Of a stretch of 13,040 bases of DNA, positions 5,974 through 13,040 are shown in pieces. The position numbers were made by a program, and so were the translations under genes. The first letter of the stretch is position 1; every line of letters begins with the position of its first letter. The DNA comes from Gammaproteobacteria bacterium (lineage in GTDB: Bacteria; Pseudomonadota; Gammaproteobacteria; Chromatiales; Chromatiaceae), in assembly GCA_024277555.1 (NCBI GenBank), contig JAJRUY010000243.1:1-13040 (forward strand). Reading direction: 5' to 3'. The notes under the pieces were generated by a model that ran no database searches, had not been told where the DNA came from, and worked only from the letters and a program-made list of their open reading frames with translations.

Positions 5974-6653
5974 GCCTCGGTGAAGCCGACATCGCCGCAC
6001 TGTTCGTCACTCTCAAGCTTGCGGGGTTGACCACCTTGATCCTGTTACTCCTCGGCACCCCCCTGGCTTGGTGGCTGGCACGCAGCAAGTGGCGTTACAA
6101 GTTCTTGCTGGAAGCGCTCATCGCCCTGCCCCTGGTGCTACCGCCAACGGTGCTGGGTTTCTATCTGCTGATTACCCTTGGTCCCAACGGGCCTCTGGGC
6201 AGCTTGTCCCAGGCGCTTGGCGGGCCGTCCCTGGCATTTACTTTTACCGGGCTGGTGATCGGCTCTGTGTTCTATTCCATGCCTTTTGTGATCCAGCCTC
6301 TGCAAAACGCCTTTGCCGCCATTGGCAACCGCCCCCTGGAAGTTGCCGCCACCCTGGGCGCTTCTCCCCTGGATCGTTTTTTCACCATCGCGGTACCCCT
6401 GGCTCGCTCGGGATTTTTGACCGCTGCCGTGCTGGGCTTTGCGCACACCATCGGCGAGTTCGGGGTGGTGCTGATGATCGGCGGCAATATTCCCGGAGAA
6501 ACCCAGGTGCTGTCCATTGCCATCTACGATCATGTCGAGGCGCTGGAATACGGTCAGGCGCATTTGCTGTCTGGTGGGTTGCTGCTGCTCTCTTTCCTGA
6601 TGCTGATTCTGGTGTATGCCGTCAACCGCCGCTTCTTTCTGGTGCAACGATGA
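5970..6653 (+). CDS. modB: Molybdate ABC transporter permease ModB
   Basis: This 227-residue inner-membrane protein forms the channel of the molybdate importer. About five hydrophobic segments are visible, for example LAGLTTLILLLLGTPLAWWL (about 17-36), residues 48-70, 88-108, 147-172 and 198-217. The cytoplasmic EAA-type loop that docks on the ATPase spans about 124-144 (EVAATLGASPLDRFFTIAVP) and is followed by GEFG (162-165), both typical of ModB/CysT-type permeases. The start ATG shares bases with the modA stop and the stop shares bases with the modC start, indicating translational coupling. The length is normal for the family. Confidence 0.93.
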   Translation: MSLGEADIAALFVTLKLAGLTTLILLLLGTPLAWWLARSKWRYKFLLEALIALPLVLPPTVLGFYLLITLGPNGPLGSLSQALGGPSLAFTFTGLVIGSVFYSMPFVIQPLQNAFAAIGNRPLEVAATLGASPLDRFFTIAVPLARSGFLTAAVLGFAHTIGEFGVVLMIGGNIPGETQVLSIAIYDHVEALEYGQAHLLSGGLLLLSFLMLILVYAVNRRFFLVQR

Positions 6654-7717
6654 GTATCCAGGCCAGGTTCCAGCTGCACCGGGGGGATTTTTCCCTGGAT
6701 GTGGATCTGCACATTCCCAGCCGGGGCATCACCGCGCTGTTTGGCCCGTCCGGTTGCGGCAAAACCACCTTGCTGCGCGCCATTGCCGGCCTGGAGCGCT
6801 GCCCGGACGGCTTCCTGCAAGTAGACGATATGCAGTGGCAGCAGGGAAAAACGCTGGTTCCGCCACATCAGCGCCCTCTGGGGTATGTGTTTCAGGAAGC
6901 CAGTCTGTTTCCCCATCTGAATGTCCGGCGCAATCTGGAATATGGCCTCAAGCGCGTGGCTGTAACGAAACGCAAGATCTCTCTCGACCGGGCCATCGAG
7001 CTGCTGGGAATTGCTCCACTCCTTGCACGCAAGCCCCACAAGCTTTCCGGTGGTGAAAGGCAAAGAGTGGCCATTGCCAGGGCGCTGGCCGTCAGCCCCA
7101 GGTTGTTGTTGATGGATGAACCCCTGGCTGCCCTGGATGTGACACGCAAACAGGAGATCCTTCCGTACCTGGAGTCACTGCACCGGGAGCTGGATATTCC
7201 GGTGATCTATGTCAGCCACTCTCCCGATGAAGTCGCCCGCCTGGCGGATCATCTGGTGCTTATGGAAGCGGGAAGAGTATCTGCTTCAGGACCGATTTCG
7301 GAGATGCTGACCCGGCTGGATCTGCCCCTGGCCCAGGGCAGCGATGCGGAAGCGCTCATCGAAGCGACTGTTGCGGAACATGATGAAGCCTATCAACTCA
7401 CCTATCTCGATTTCCCCGGCGGCCGTTTCACCGTTGCCCACAAGGATCTGCCCATGGGAACGAAGGTGCGGCTGCGCATCATCGCACGGGATGTGAGCAT
7501 TACCCTGGAACGCCAGAGCAACACCAGCATTCTGAACATATTCCCCGCCACCGTGGATGAAATCGTTCCGGCAGGCAGCGCCCAGGTTACCGTGCGCCTG
7601 CTGGCAGGCGGGGTGCCGATACTTTCACGCATTACGCGCAAATCGGCAGCCCTGCTGGATCTGGTGCCAGGAAAGCCCGTCTATGCCCAGGCGAAAAGCG
7701 TGGCGCTGCTGGCTTGA
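6650..7717 (+). CDS. modC: Molybdate ABC transporter ATPase ModC
   Basis: This 355-residue cytoplasmic ATPase powers ModAB. It has Walker A GPSGCGKT (32-39), Q-loop Gln82 (VFQEASLFPHL), signature LSGGERQRVAIARAL (132-146), Walker B LLLMDEP (152-158), D-loop ALD (161-163) and switch His190 (YVSHSPDE). Residues about 290-355 form a mop/TOBE oxyanion-binding domain (NTSILNIFPATVDEI...), the feature that separates ModC from general sulfate or iron ABC ATPases. The ATG overlaps the modB stop. The frame is open far upstream (6068), but that is a shadow of modB. The last 40 or so codons reappear as a degraded copy at 8500-8625. Confidence 0.94.
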   Translation: MSIQARFQLHRGDFSLDVDLHIPSRGITALFGPSGCGKTTLLRAIAGLERCPDGFLQVDDMQWQQGKTLVPPHQRPLGYVFQEASLFPHLNVRRNLEYGLKRVAVTKRKISLDRAIELLGIAPLLARKPHKLSGGERQRVAIARALAVSPRLLLMDEPLAALDVTRKQEILPYLESLHRELDIPVIYVSHSPDEVARLADHLVLMEAGRVSASGPISEMLTRLDLPLAQGSDAEALIEATVAEHDEAYQLTYLDFPGGRFTVAHKDLPMGTKVRLRIIARDVSITLERQSNTSILNIFPATVDEIVPAGSAQVTVRLLAGGVPILSRITRKSAALLDLVPGKPVYAQAKSVALLA

Positions 7718-7761
7718 CGCTCTATATATGATCCCATTCCTTCCTCCTTCGGGCGCCGTTT

Positions 7762-8118
7762 TTATTTCGGGGCTGAAAATTTCTGGAGTTTTTCCAGCAA
7801 CATCGGCACATCATCCTGAATCAAGCTCCAGATCGTTGCATTGTCAATACCGAGATAGGCGTGAATCAAGCGGTTTCTCAATGCGATTATCAACCGCCAA
7901 GGAATGTCATCATGGGCGGCTCGAATATCATTGGGGATATGAGTGGCCGCTTCACCAATTAGTTCCAGATTGCGCAGCACGGCATCGTAAGTGACATTCG
8001 ATGCAATAAACTGCCTGTATTCCATCCCGTCGGTGTATGCCAATACCTTTTCAGCAAATCCACGCATGTCTTCGACATAGAAGAACCATTCACGTACAGG
8101 CCTTCCAGTATCAGACAT
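7762..8118 (-). CDS. hepT: HepT-like RNase toxin (DUF86)
   Basis: The 118-residue helical protein matches the HepT/DUF86 HEPN family. It has RNLELIGEAA (49-58) and the HEPN active-site motif R-x4-H-x-Y in RNRLIHAYLGID (R81, H86, Y88). HepT toxins cleave RNA as dimers, and the motif tyrosine is the residue that MntA adenylylates to silence the toxin. The gene lies downstream of mntA on the same strand and overlaps it by 8 nt if translation starts at ATG 8118. A GTG 12 nt further upstream (8130) is an alternative start. It converges with modC, whose stop is only 44 nt away. A role in phage defence or stress is possible; a stabilising toxin-antitoxin module is the safe call. Confidence 0.87.
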   Translation of the reverse strand: MSDTGRPVREWFFYVEDMRGFAEKVLAYTDGMEYRQFIASNVTYDAVLRNLELIGEAATHIPNDIRAAHDDIPWRLIIALRNRLIHAYLGIDNATIWSLIQDDVPMLLEKLQKFSAPK

Positions 8119-8422
8119 GAATCGCTTCACGTTCGATGAAGGGGCGAAGTTCCGGACGCAGTGCTGTGTCAGTGACTAGATCCACAGGGCAACCAAGCAG
8201 ATCTTCAAGATAAAATTGCAAGCCGAAATATCGTGCTGAAGTGGCTAATCCATCAAATGACACCAGAATATCCACGTCACTATCGACCCTGGCGCCATTC
8301 CTTGCTATGGAACCGAACAGGGCCAGGTTGACCACGTCAAATTGGCGCACCATTTCCGGTTTGTAGGTTTCCAGCAGATGCAGGACCTGATCTCGTTTTG
8401 GCGCTTTTTTTATCTGGTTCAT
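8111..8422 (-). CDS. mntA: MntA-type antitoxin nucleotidyltransferase
   Basis: This 103-residue minimal nucleotidyltransferase has the diagnostic GSx10DxD pattern: Gly37-Ser38 (LFGSIARNG), Asp49 and Asp51 (DSDVDILV), with a probable third carboxylate at Asp81 (CPVDLV). MntA proteins transfer AMP groups to the HepT toxin tyrosine, inactivating it. The ATG at 8422 is chosen because the protein then begins MNQIKKAPKRDQVL, just ahead of the first helix. The open frame extends about 34 codons further, but that part has no family resemblance. The gene precedes and overlaps hepT, the standard antitoxin-first order. Confidence 0.87.
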   Translation of the reverse strand: MNQIKKAPKRDQVLHLLETYKPEMVRQFDVVNLALFGSIARNGARVDSDVDILVSFDGLATSARYFGLQFYLEDLLGCPVDLVTDTALRPELRPFIEREAIHV

Positions 8423-8499
8423 AGCGTTGATAATAGCAAACAAAGGCAGACGATTCAGAACCATAAGGTCAGAATTTCTTTGTTCTCCTGTACAATGCT

Positions 8500-8625
8500 C
8501 AGGCTGGATCAGCGGGCAGCGCACCCATACTGCTGCGCACTACCAGAAAATCGGCAGCCCTGCTGAACCTGAAGCCGGGAAAGCCTGTCTATGCCCAGGC
8601 GAAAAGCGTGGCGCTGCTGGCATAG
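8500..8625 (+). pseudogene. Remnant second copy of the modC 3' end (mop domain tail)
   Basis: Read in frame on the plus strand, this stretch gives ...PILLRTTRKSAALLNLKP... through ...AQAKSVALLA and then TAG, matching the end of ModC (7634-7717). Over the last 84 nt (8542-8625) I count 72 identical positions, including a run of 35 identical bases. Similarity fades upstream of about 8515. There is no start, ATPase domain or intact gene. It lies between mntA and relA, ending 8 nt before the relA stop on the opposite strand. It probably marks the former end of modC before the hepT-mntA module came in, or a duplication formed on insertion. Confidence 0.85.
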
Positions 8626-8633
8626 CTGCCTGT

Positions 8634-10817
8634 CTACACCTGCCTGCGCACTTCCAGCACGTCCGGGATCTGCGCCAGTTTCTCCAGCACCCGGCTGAGC
8701 TGAGTCATGTCCGCCACTTCTGTGGTAAAGCGCATACTGGCTTTTTCCTTTTTCCGGTCGGTATGGGTTTTTACTCCCAGCACATCCACTTCTTCATTGG
8801 AAAATACGGAGCTGATATCACGCAGCAAGCCCTTTCGGTCGTGGGCATAAACCTGTATATCCGCCAGAAAAGTACCCTGAGACTGGTCTTTACCCCAGGT
8901 CACGGGTAGCAGCCGTTCCGCCTGATCCTGGCGGAGCCTTTTGACCACGGAGCAGTCTTCCCGGTGTATGGTCATACCCCGGCCCCGGGTAATGTATCCG
9001 ACAATGGGATCATAAGGCACCGGCTTGCAGCAGCGGGCAGTATGGGTCATGAGGTCATCGACGCCCTGCACCACCACCTGGCTGCCCTTGCCCGCGTGAC
9101 GGCTGATGCGCCGTTCCGCCTTGGTGACAATCTCCTCGTCGTCATCCCTGGCTGTGCTTCCCACTTGCAGGTTGGCGATCTGGATGGCAGATACTTCACC
9201 CCGGCCAATTGCGGCATAGAGGTCGTCCACGGCCTTGAAATTGTATTTTGGCAACAATTGCTCGAGATCGGGCTTTTCCACTCCGAGGCGGCTGGCTTCC
9301 CTGTCCAGGCTGGCTTTACCAAGGCTTACATGCTGGTCATAGTTCTGCCGCTTGAACCATTGGCGTATGCGGTTGCGCGCCCTCGAGGTCACTACATAGC
9401 CTGAACTGAAATTGAGCCAATCCAGGCTGGGACCGCCTTCCTTGACCGTAATCACCTCTACGGTCTGGCCGCTTTCCAGGGGCTGGGTAAGGGAGATCAT
9501 CTTGCCATCCACCCTGGCGCCGCGGCATCTGTGCCCCACGGAGCTGTGGATGGCGTAGGCAAAATCCACTGCCGTGGCGCCCCGGGGCAGTTCCACCACC
9601 CTGCCGTCCGGGGTGAGCACATAGATGCGCCGGGCTTCGAATTCTGCATTGGAATGTTCAGAACCGGAATCGCCCTCACCCGGCTGTTCCAGCCAGGCGC
9701 GCATCCATTCGATACGGCGCTCCAGCTCTGCATCGCCCTTGCCATCCTCCTTGTAGCGCCAGTGCGCGGCCACACCACATTCGGCATGTTCATGCATTTC
9801 CCTGGTGCGAATCTGCACTTCCAGGGGCTTGCCATCATCACCGATCACCGCCGTATGCAGGGAGCGGTAGCCATTGGCCTTGGGGTGGGCAATGTAGTCA
9901 TCGAATTCCCCGGGAACAGGCCGCCAGGAGCCATGTACCATGCCCAGCACCTCATAACACTGGGCAACGCTGTCCACCAGCACCCTGAGCGCCCGCACAT
10001 CAAAAATCTGATCGAAGTCCACGCTTTTGCGCTGCATCTTTCTCCAGATGCTGTAGATATGTTTGGGACGACCGGAAATCTCCGCCGCTATGCCATGCTG
10101 TGCGCACTGTTCCTGCAAACGCTCGATCACCTGCTCGATAAACTGCTCGCGCTCTTCCCTTTTTTCCTCCAGCGCATCGGCGATCTGCCGGTACACTTCC
10201 CCATGCAACACCCGCAGGGAAAGATCCTCCAGCTCCCACTTGATCTGCCATATGCCCAGGCGATTTGCCAGGGGTGCATGAATACGCTGGGTAATGTCTG
10301 CGATACGTTGTTGGTCTTCCGCTTCCAGGCTGCCCAGCACCCGCATCAACTGCAGGCGTTTTGCCAGTACCACCAGCACCACCCGCACATCATCGGCCAG
10401 GCCCAGCAGCATGCGGCGCAGATTTTCGCTTTGTCTGTCGCTGGTATCCGTACTGCCGGTAACCGCCACGGTGCGGATGCGCACCAGATCACGGATCATG
10501 GTTTGCACCCGTTCCCCAAACGGCTCGGCAAGCTCCAGCTCGGTATCGGGAAGGTCAGAGAGCAAGGCAACGACCAGGGTTTCCGTATCCAGACCCAGCT
10601 GATCGAGAATATCAGCCGTCTGCACCAGCGCCAGCCGATGCTGCATGCCGCCGAAGGCGGGTTCTTCATCATGCACCTGATGAACGATATCCAGCGCCCG
10701 GGAAAGTTGGTGGATCTCTTCCTGGCTACGCTGCCCGGCTAGCGCCGCGAGCCAGGCGGCAATGTGTTCCTGATCCAGATTACCCGCCTCAGGAAGATGG
10801 GAAACAGTGCTTACCAC
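8634..10817 (-). CDS. relA: GTP pyrophosphokinase RelA, (p)ppGpp synthetase
   Basis: This 727-residue protein (from GTG 10817) makes (p)ppGpp from ATP and GTP/GDP on stalled ribosomes. The N-terminal hydrolase region is degenerate: where bifunctional Rel/SpoT proteins have LLHDxxED, this one has LLSDLPDT (about 86-92), so it is probably synthetase-only. The synthetase domain shows RPKHIYSIWRKM (250-261), FDVRALR (272-278), KANGYRSLHT (313-322) and EVQIRT (333-338). A TGS domain follows (about 396-456), then the conserved-cysteine region HTARCCKPVPYDPIVGY (592-608) and a C-terminal ACT domain (about 651-727). The GTG start yields MVSTVSHLPEAGNLDQ..., close in layout to E. coli RelA. A TTG at 10853, abutting the upstream stop, is the longer alternative. 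It sits directly after the DUF1015 gene, suggesting cotranscription. Confidence 0.93.
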   Translation of the reverse strand: MVSTVSHLPEAGNLDQEHIAAWLAALAGQRSQEEIHQLSRALDIVHQVHDEEPAFGGMQHRLALVQTADILDQLGLDTETLVVALLSDLPDTELELAEPFGERVQTMIRDLVRIRTVAVTGSTDTSDRQSENLRRMLLGLADDVRVVLVVLAKRLQLMRVLGSLEAEDQQRIADITQRIHAPLANRLGIWQIKWELEDLSLRVLHGEVYRQIADALEEKREEREQFIEQVIERLQEQCAQHGIAAEISGRPKHIYSIWRKMQRKSVDFDQIFDVRALRVLVDSVAQCYEVLGMVHGSWRPVPGEFDDYIAHPKANGYRSLHTAVIGDDGKPLEVQIRTREMHEHAECGVAAHWRYKEDGKGDAELERRIEWMRAWLEQPGEGDSGSEHSNAEFEARRIYVLTPDGRVVELPRGATAVDFAYAIHSSVGHRCRGARVDGKMISLTQPLESGQTVEVITVKEGGPSLDWLNFSSGYVVTSRARNRIRQWFKRQNYDQHVSLGKASLDREASRLGVEKPDLEQLLPKYNFKAVDDLYAAIGRGEVSAIQIANLQVGSTARDDDEEIVTKAERRISRHAGKGSQVVVQGVDDLMTHTARCCKPVPYDPIVGYITRGRGMTIHREDCSVVKRLRQDQAERLLPVTWGKDQSQGTFLADIQVYAHDRKGLLRDISSVFSNEEVDVLGVKTHTDRKKEKASMRFTTEVADMTQLSRVLEKLAQIPDVLEVRRQV

Positions 10818-10853
10818 CGGCTTTGACTTGCCCCGGCAGGCGCTTGCAGACAA

Positions 10854-12095
10854 TCAGTCCAGCACATGGCTTACCAGCCCGTCTGCCAGCTTGGGTTCAA
10901 ACCAGGTGGATTTGGGGGGCATGACTTCCCCGGCATCCGCTACCGCCATCAGCGCTTCCATGGTGGTGGGATACAGTGAGAAAGCTACCTGCCAGTCACC
11001 AGAGTCCACACGCTTTTCCAGCTCACCCAGGCCACGAATACCACCGACGAAATCGATGCGGTTGTCGGTACGGGGATCTTCTATGCCCAGCAAGGGGGCA
11101 ATCAGGTTGTTTTGCAGCAGGCTTACATCCAGGCGCGCCACAGGATCGTCCTGGGGGACAAGCTCGGGCTTGATGCTGAGCCTGTACCACTGCCCACCCA
11201 GGTACATGCCATATTCGCCGCCGCGTGCGGGCTTGACCGGCTTGTCTGAAGCTTCCAGGGTAAAAGCCGCGCTGATCTGCGCCACGAATGTTTCCGGCGA
11301 CAGGCCATTGAGATCCTTCACCACCCGGTTGTAGTCCAGAATCTGCATCTGGTCGTGGGGAAAGATGACGCTGAGGCAATAATTGTAGCTTTCATCGCCG
11401 CTATGGGCGGGATTGGCCGCCTTGCGTGTAGCTGCTACCCGCGAAGCGGCAGCAGAACGATGATGGCCATCGGCCACATAGAGGGCGTCCAGGGCATCGA
11501 AGGCATGTGTAAGAGTCTTGACTGTATCTTCATCAGACAGCACCCATAGCTCATGACGCACGCCATCCGCCGCCGTCACATCCATGTCCGGAGCGCCCCT
11601 GGTGGTTTGCGCCAGAATGTTGTCAATGCTTTGCGTGGCCGGGTAGACCAGAAACACCGGGCCGGTCTGGGCATTCAGGGTGTCGATGTTGCGCACCCGG
11701 TCATCTTCTTTTACCGGGCGGGTGAACTCATGTTTCTTGATGCGATCCTGATCGTAGGCCTCTACAGAGGCCACGGCCATGAGGCCGGTCTGTACATGAT
11801 CGCCCATGGTGAGGCGATAAACGTAATAGGCGGGCTTGCCTTCACGAACCAGTACGCCCTGCTCCACCATGTGATCCAGGTTTTCGCGACCCTTGGCGTA
11901 AACCTCTGGTGCGTAGGGATCAGTGCCCTGTGGCAGATCCACTTCCGGACGGGAGATATGCAGAAAGCTCCAGGGACGGCCTTCCACCATGGCGCGTGCT
12001 TCCGCCTCGTTCATCACATCATAAGGAGGGGCGACGACATCATCGGTGCGGCCGGCAACGGGGCGCAGGCCGGTAAAAGCTTTGATCAGGGACAT
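10854..12095 (-). CDS. DUF1015 family protein
   Basis: This 413-residue soluble protein has the DUF1015 layout: an opening FTGLRPV...VAPPYDVM (8-28), the IKKHEFTRPVKEDDR region (119-133) and the conserved YVADGHHRSAAASR motif (206-219). The family is widespread in bacteria and uncharacterised. The conserved histidines and aspartate in ADGHHR suggest an enzymatic or metal-binding site, but no reaction is established that I can name. The length is typical. relA follows on the same strand, with its earliest possible start touching this stop. The ATG at 12095 places the family-typical segment eight residues in. Certain as to family, unknown as to function. Confidence 0.9.
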   Translation of the reverse strand: MSLIKAFTGLRPVAGRTDDVVAPPYDVMNEAEARAMVEGRPWSFLHISRPEVDLPQGTDPYAPEVYAKGRENLDHMVEQGVLVREGKPAYYVYRLTMGDHVQTGLMAVASVEAYDQDRIKKHEFTRPVKEDDRVRNIDTLNAQTGPVFLVYPATQSIDNILAQTTRGAPDMDVTAADGVRHELWVLSDEDTVKTLTHAFDALDALYVADGHHRSAAASRVAATRKAANPAHSGDESYNYCLSVIFPHDQMQILDYNRVVKDLNGLSPETFVAQISAAFTLEASDKPVKPARGGEYGMYLGGQWYRLSIKPELVPQDDPVARLDVSLLQNNLIAPLLGIEDPRTDNRIDFVGGIRGLGELEKRVDSGDWQVAFSLYPTTMEALMAVADAGEVMPPKSTWFEPKLADGLVSHVLD

Positions 12096-12125
12096 GGGAA
12101 GACACTCGCTGGAAAGAAAGAACAG

Positions 12126-12139
12126 GAAACAATTGTTTC
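12126..12139. promoter_or_regulatory. 14-bp perfect palindrome upstream of the DUF1015-relA genes
   Basis: GAAACAATTGTTTC is a perfect palindrome in the 62-bp gap between the iscX stop and the DUF1015 start, about 31 nt upstream of that ATG. Its position and symmetry would suit a dimeric regulator, but I know of no specific match. It may be chance in a short AT-rich gap. Confidence 0.3.
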
Positions 12140-12140
12140 A

Positions 12141-12165
12141 AAAACCATGGGGAAATGCTATTCCC
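12141..12165 (-). terminator. Possible weak terminator after iscX
   Basis: On the minus strand GGGAA (12165-12161) and TTCCC (12154-12150) form a 5-bp stem with a 6-nt loop. CATGG and then TTTTTG follow. The stem overlaps the iscX stop. The short stem and the offset T-run make this a weak candidate for ending the isc transcript. Confidence 0.25.
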
Positions 12166-12358
12166 GCTCTTCGATCCAGTGCATCTGAATCGCTTCCAGA
12201 ATTTTTTCGCCGGTTTTTTCCGGGTCGTCTGCAAAATCCGGCAAGGCCACCACCCAATTGCGCAAATCCACGAAGTTGACCTTCAGTGGATCCACGTCAG
12301 GATGCGCTTCATCCAACTCGATGGCAATATCCAGTACGTCTGTCCAGCGCAGGCCCAT
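12158..12358 (-). CDS. iscX: IscX, Fe-S cluster assembly regulator
   Basis: This 66-residue acidic protein begins MGLRWTDVLDIAIELDEAHP and includes VNFVDLRNWVVALPDF, the conserved IscX (YfhJ) signature. It binds IscS and frataxin-site partners and is thought to tune iron delivery and cysteine desulfurase activity in ISC assembly. It is the last gene of the isc cluster here. Its ATG shares one base with the fdx stop (TAATG), implying coupled translation. The length is normal. Confidence 0.93.
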   Translation of the reverse strand: MGLRWTDVLDIAIELDEAHPDVDPLKVNFVDLRNWVVALPDFADDPEKTGEKILEAIQMHWIEERE

Positions 12359-12696
12359 TAGTGATTCTCCGATACCTGGTTGATGGTGTATTTGGGGATT
12401 TCGACCACCAGATCCTTGTCTTTCACTTCCGCCTGGCAGCTCAGGCGCGACTCCGGCTCCAGGCCCCAGGCCTTGTCCAGCAGGTCTTCTTCGTCCTCGC
12501 TGGCTTCGCTGAGGGATTCGAAACCTTCACGCACGATGACATGACAGGTGGTGCAGGCGCAGGATTTCTCGCAGGCATGCTCGATTTCGATGCCGTGTTC
12601 CAGGGCAGCATCGCAAATGGTGGTACCTGGTTTGGCTTCAACAACTGCTCCTTCGGGGCAGATTTCCTGGTGAGGAAGAAAGATGATCCTGGGCAT
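12358..12696 (-). CDS. fdx: ISC-type [2Fe-2S] ferredoxin
   Basis: This 112-residue adrenodoxin-like ferredoxin supplies electrons during Fe-S cluster assembly. The cluster ligands are C42, C48, C51 and C87 (HACEKSCACTTCHV and LSCQAE), with an additional C46 also seen in this family. The start ATG 12696 gives MPRIIFLPHQEICPEG, the expected N-terminus; the open frame extends upstream but would overlap hscA. It lies 11 nt after the hscA stop and is followed directly by iscX, the conserved hscA-fdx-iscX order. Confidence 0.95.
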   Translation of the reverse strand: MPRIIFLPHQEICPEGAVVEAKPGTTICDAALEHGIEIEHACEKSCACTTCHVIVREGFESLSEASEDEEDLLDKAWGLEPESRLSCQAEVKDKDLVVEIPKYTINQVSENH

Positions 12697-12707
12697 GATA
12701 TTCCTGG

Positions 12708-13040
12708 TTACTCGAATTCGTTGATATTGTGGCCGGCCATGGCTTCCTGAATACCGGCGTTCATGCGCCGTTCCACATAGAACTCGCATACCTGTTCCAC
12801 ATGTTTTGCCTGGGCATCAATCGCATCGGCATCACCGGCGGCGATGGCATCCCTCAATTGCTGCAATGCGGCATCTACCCGCTGGCGTTCTTCGGCGTCC
12901 AGCAGGCTTTTGCCATCTTTGGCCAGAGCCGCCTGCAATGCTTCCACCACGCGCATGCCCTCTACTCTGGCTTCGGCCAACTTGCGCTCTTCCAGGTCTT
13001 CTTCCGCATGTTCAAAAGATGCCCGCAACATGCCGGTGAT
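12708..13040 (-). CDS. hscA: Chaperone HscA, C-terminal part (cut by window edge)
   Basis: The visible 110 residues match the helical lid and C-terminus of HscA, the Hsp70-class ATPase that with HscB releases Fe-S clusters from IscU. Recognisable stretches are MLRASFEHAEEDLEERKLAE, AALQQLRDAIAAGD and the end FYVERRMNAGIQEAMAGHNI. The nucleotide- and peptide-binding domains lie beyond the right end of the window. Its place directly upstream of fdx supports HscA rather than DnaK. Confidence 0.9.
   Translation of the reverse strand: MTGMLRASFEHAEEDLEERKLAEARVEGMRVVEALQAALAKDGKSLLDAEERQRVDAALQQLRDAIAAGDADAIDAQAKHVEQVCEFYVERRMNAGIQEAMAGHNINEFE

Noticed and set aside
6068..6649. Upstream extension of the modC frame
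   Set aside because: It is the out-of-frame shadow of modB; the ATGA overlap at 6650 is the expected start.
9531..10742. 403-codon plus-strand frame opposite relA
   Set aside because: Antisense shadow of relA with histidine/glutamine/proline-rich composition and no domain.
10818..10853. TTG 10853 as the relA start
   Set aside because: Possible, but the GTG at 10817 gives an N-terminus that lines up with E. coli RelA and avoids a rarer start codon. Not fully excluded.
1..13040. CRISPR array, tRNA or rRNA genes
   Set aside because: No regularly spaced direct repeats, cloverleaf-like segments or rRNA-like stretches were seen.

Overview
The window joins two very different kinds of DNA. From about 4.5 kb to the right end it carries ordinary, GC-richer gammaproteobacterial housekeeping genes: dut, modABC, relA, a DUF1015 gene, iscX, fdx and the end of hscA. 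The isc gene order and a RelA with a broken hydrolase domain point to a gammaproteobacterium; I cannot name a genus.

The left part (about 421-4039) is AT-rich and is best read as two consecutive integron gene cassettes. Cassette A (422-2155) encodes a small nucleotidyltransferase-fold protein and a stand-alone DUF262 protein. It ends in a 120-bp attC site. Cassette B (2156-4033) encodes a retron: a predicted msr-msd RNA bounded by a 13-bp a1/a2 inverted repeat, then a retron reverse transcriptase fused to a trypsin-like serine protease. It ends in a 74-bp attC-like site. In each cassette the attC R'' box is the exact 9-nt reverse complement of that same cassette's first bases, as expected if each cassette circularises on its own ends. 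No integron integrase gene is in the window. The region left of the first cassette (1-420) holds a nested palindrome of about 100 bp and no convincing gene.

A spacer (4040-4586) containing a 73-bp palindromic repeat leads into dut, followed closely by modA, modB and modC, which overlap by ATGA junctions. This suggests one transcription unit for nucleotide-pool sanitation and molybdate import. Convergent to modC is a two-gene MntA/HepT toxin-antitoxin module on the minus strand. To its right lies a degenerate second copy of the modC 3' end, which suggests that the module arrived together with, or caused, a partial modC duplication. relA, the DUF1015 gene, iscX, fdx and hscA all read leftward on the minus strand.

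The main interest is that the accessory DNA appears to be defence-type cargo: a protease-fused retron and an unassigned nucleotidyltransferase-DUF262 pair, both packaged as integron cassettes, plus a HepT/MntA module nearby.
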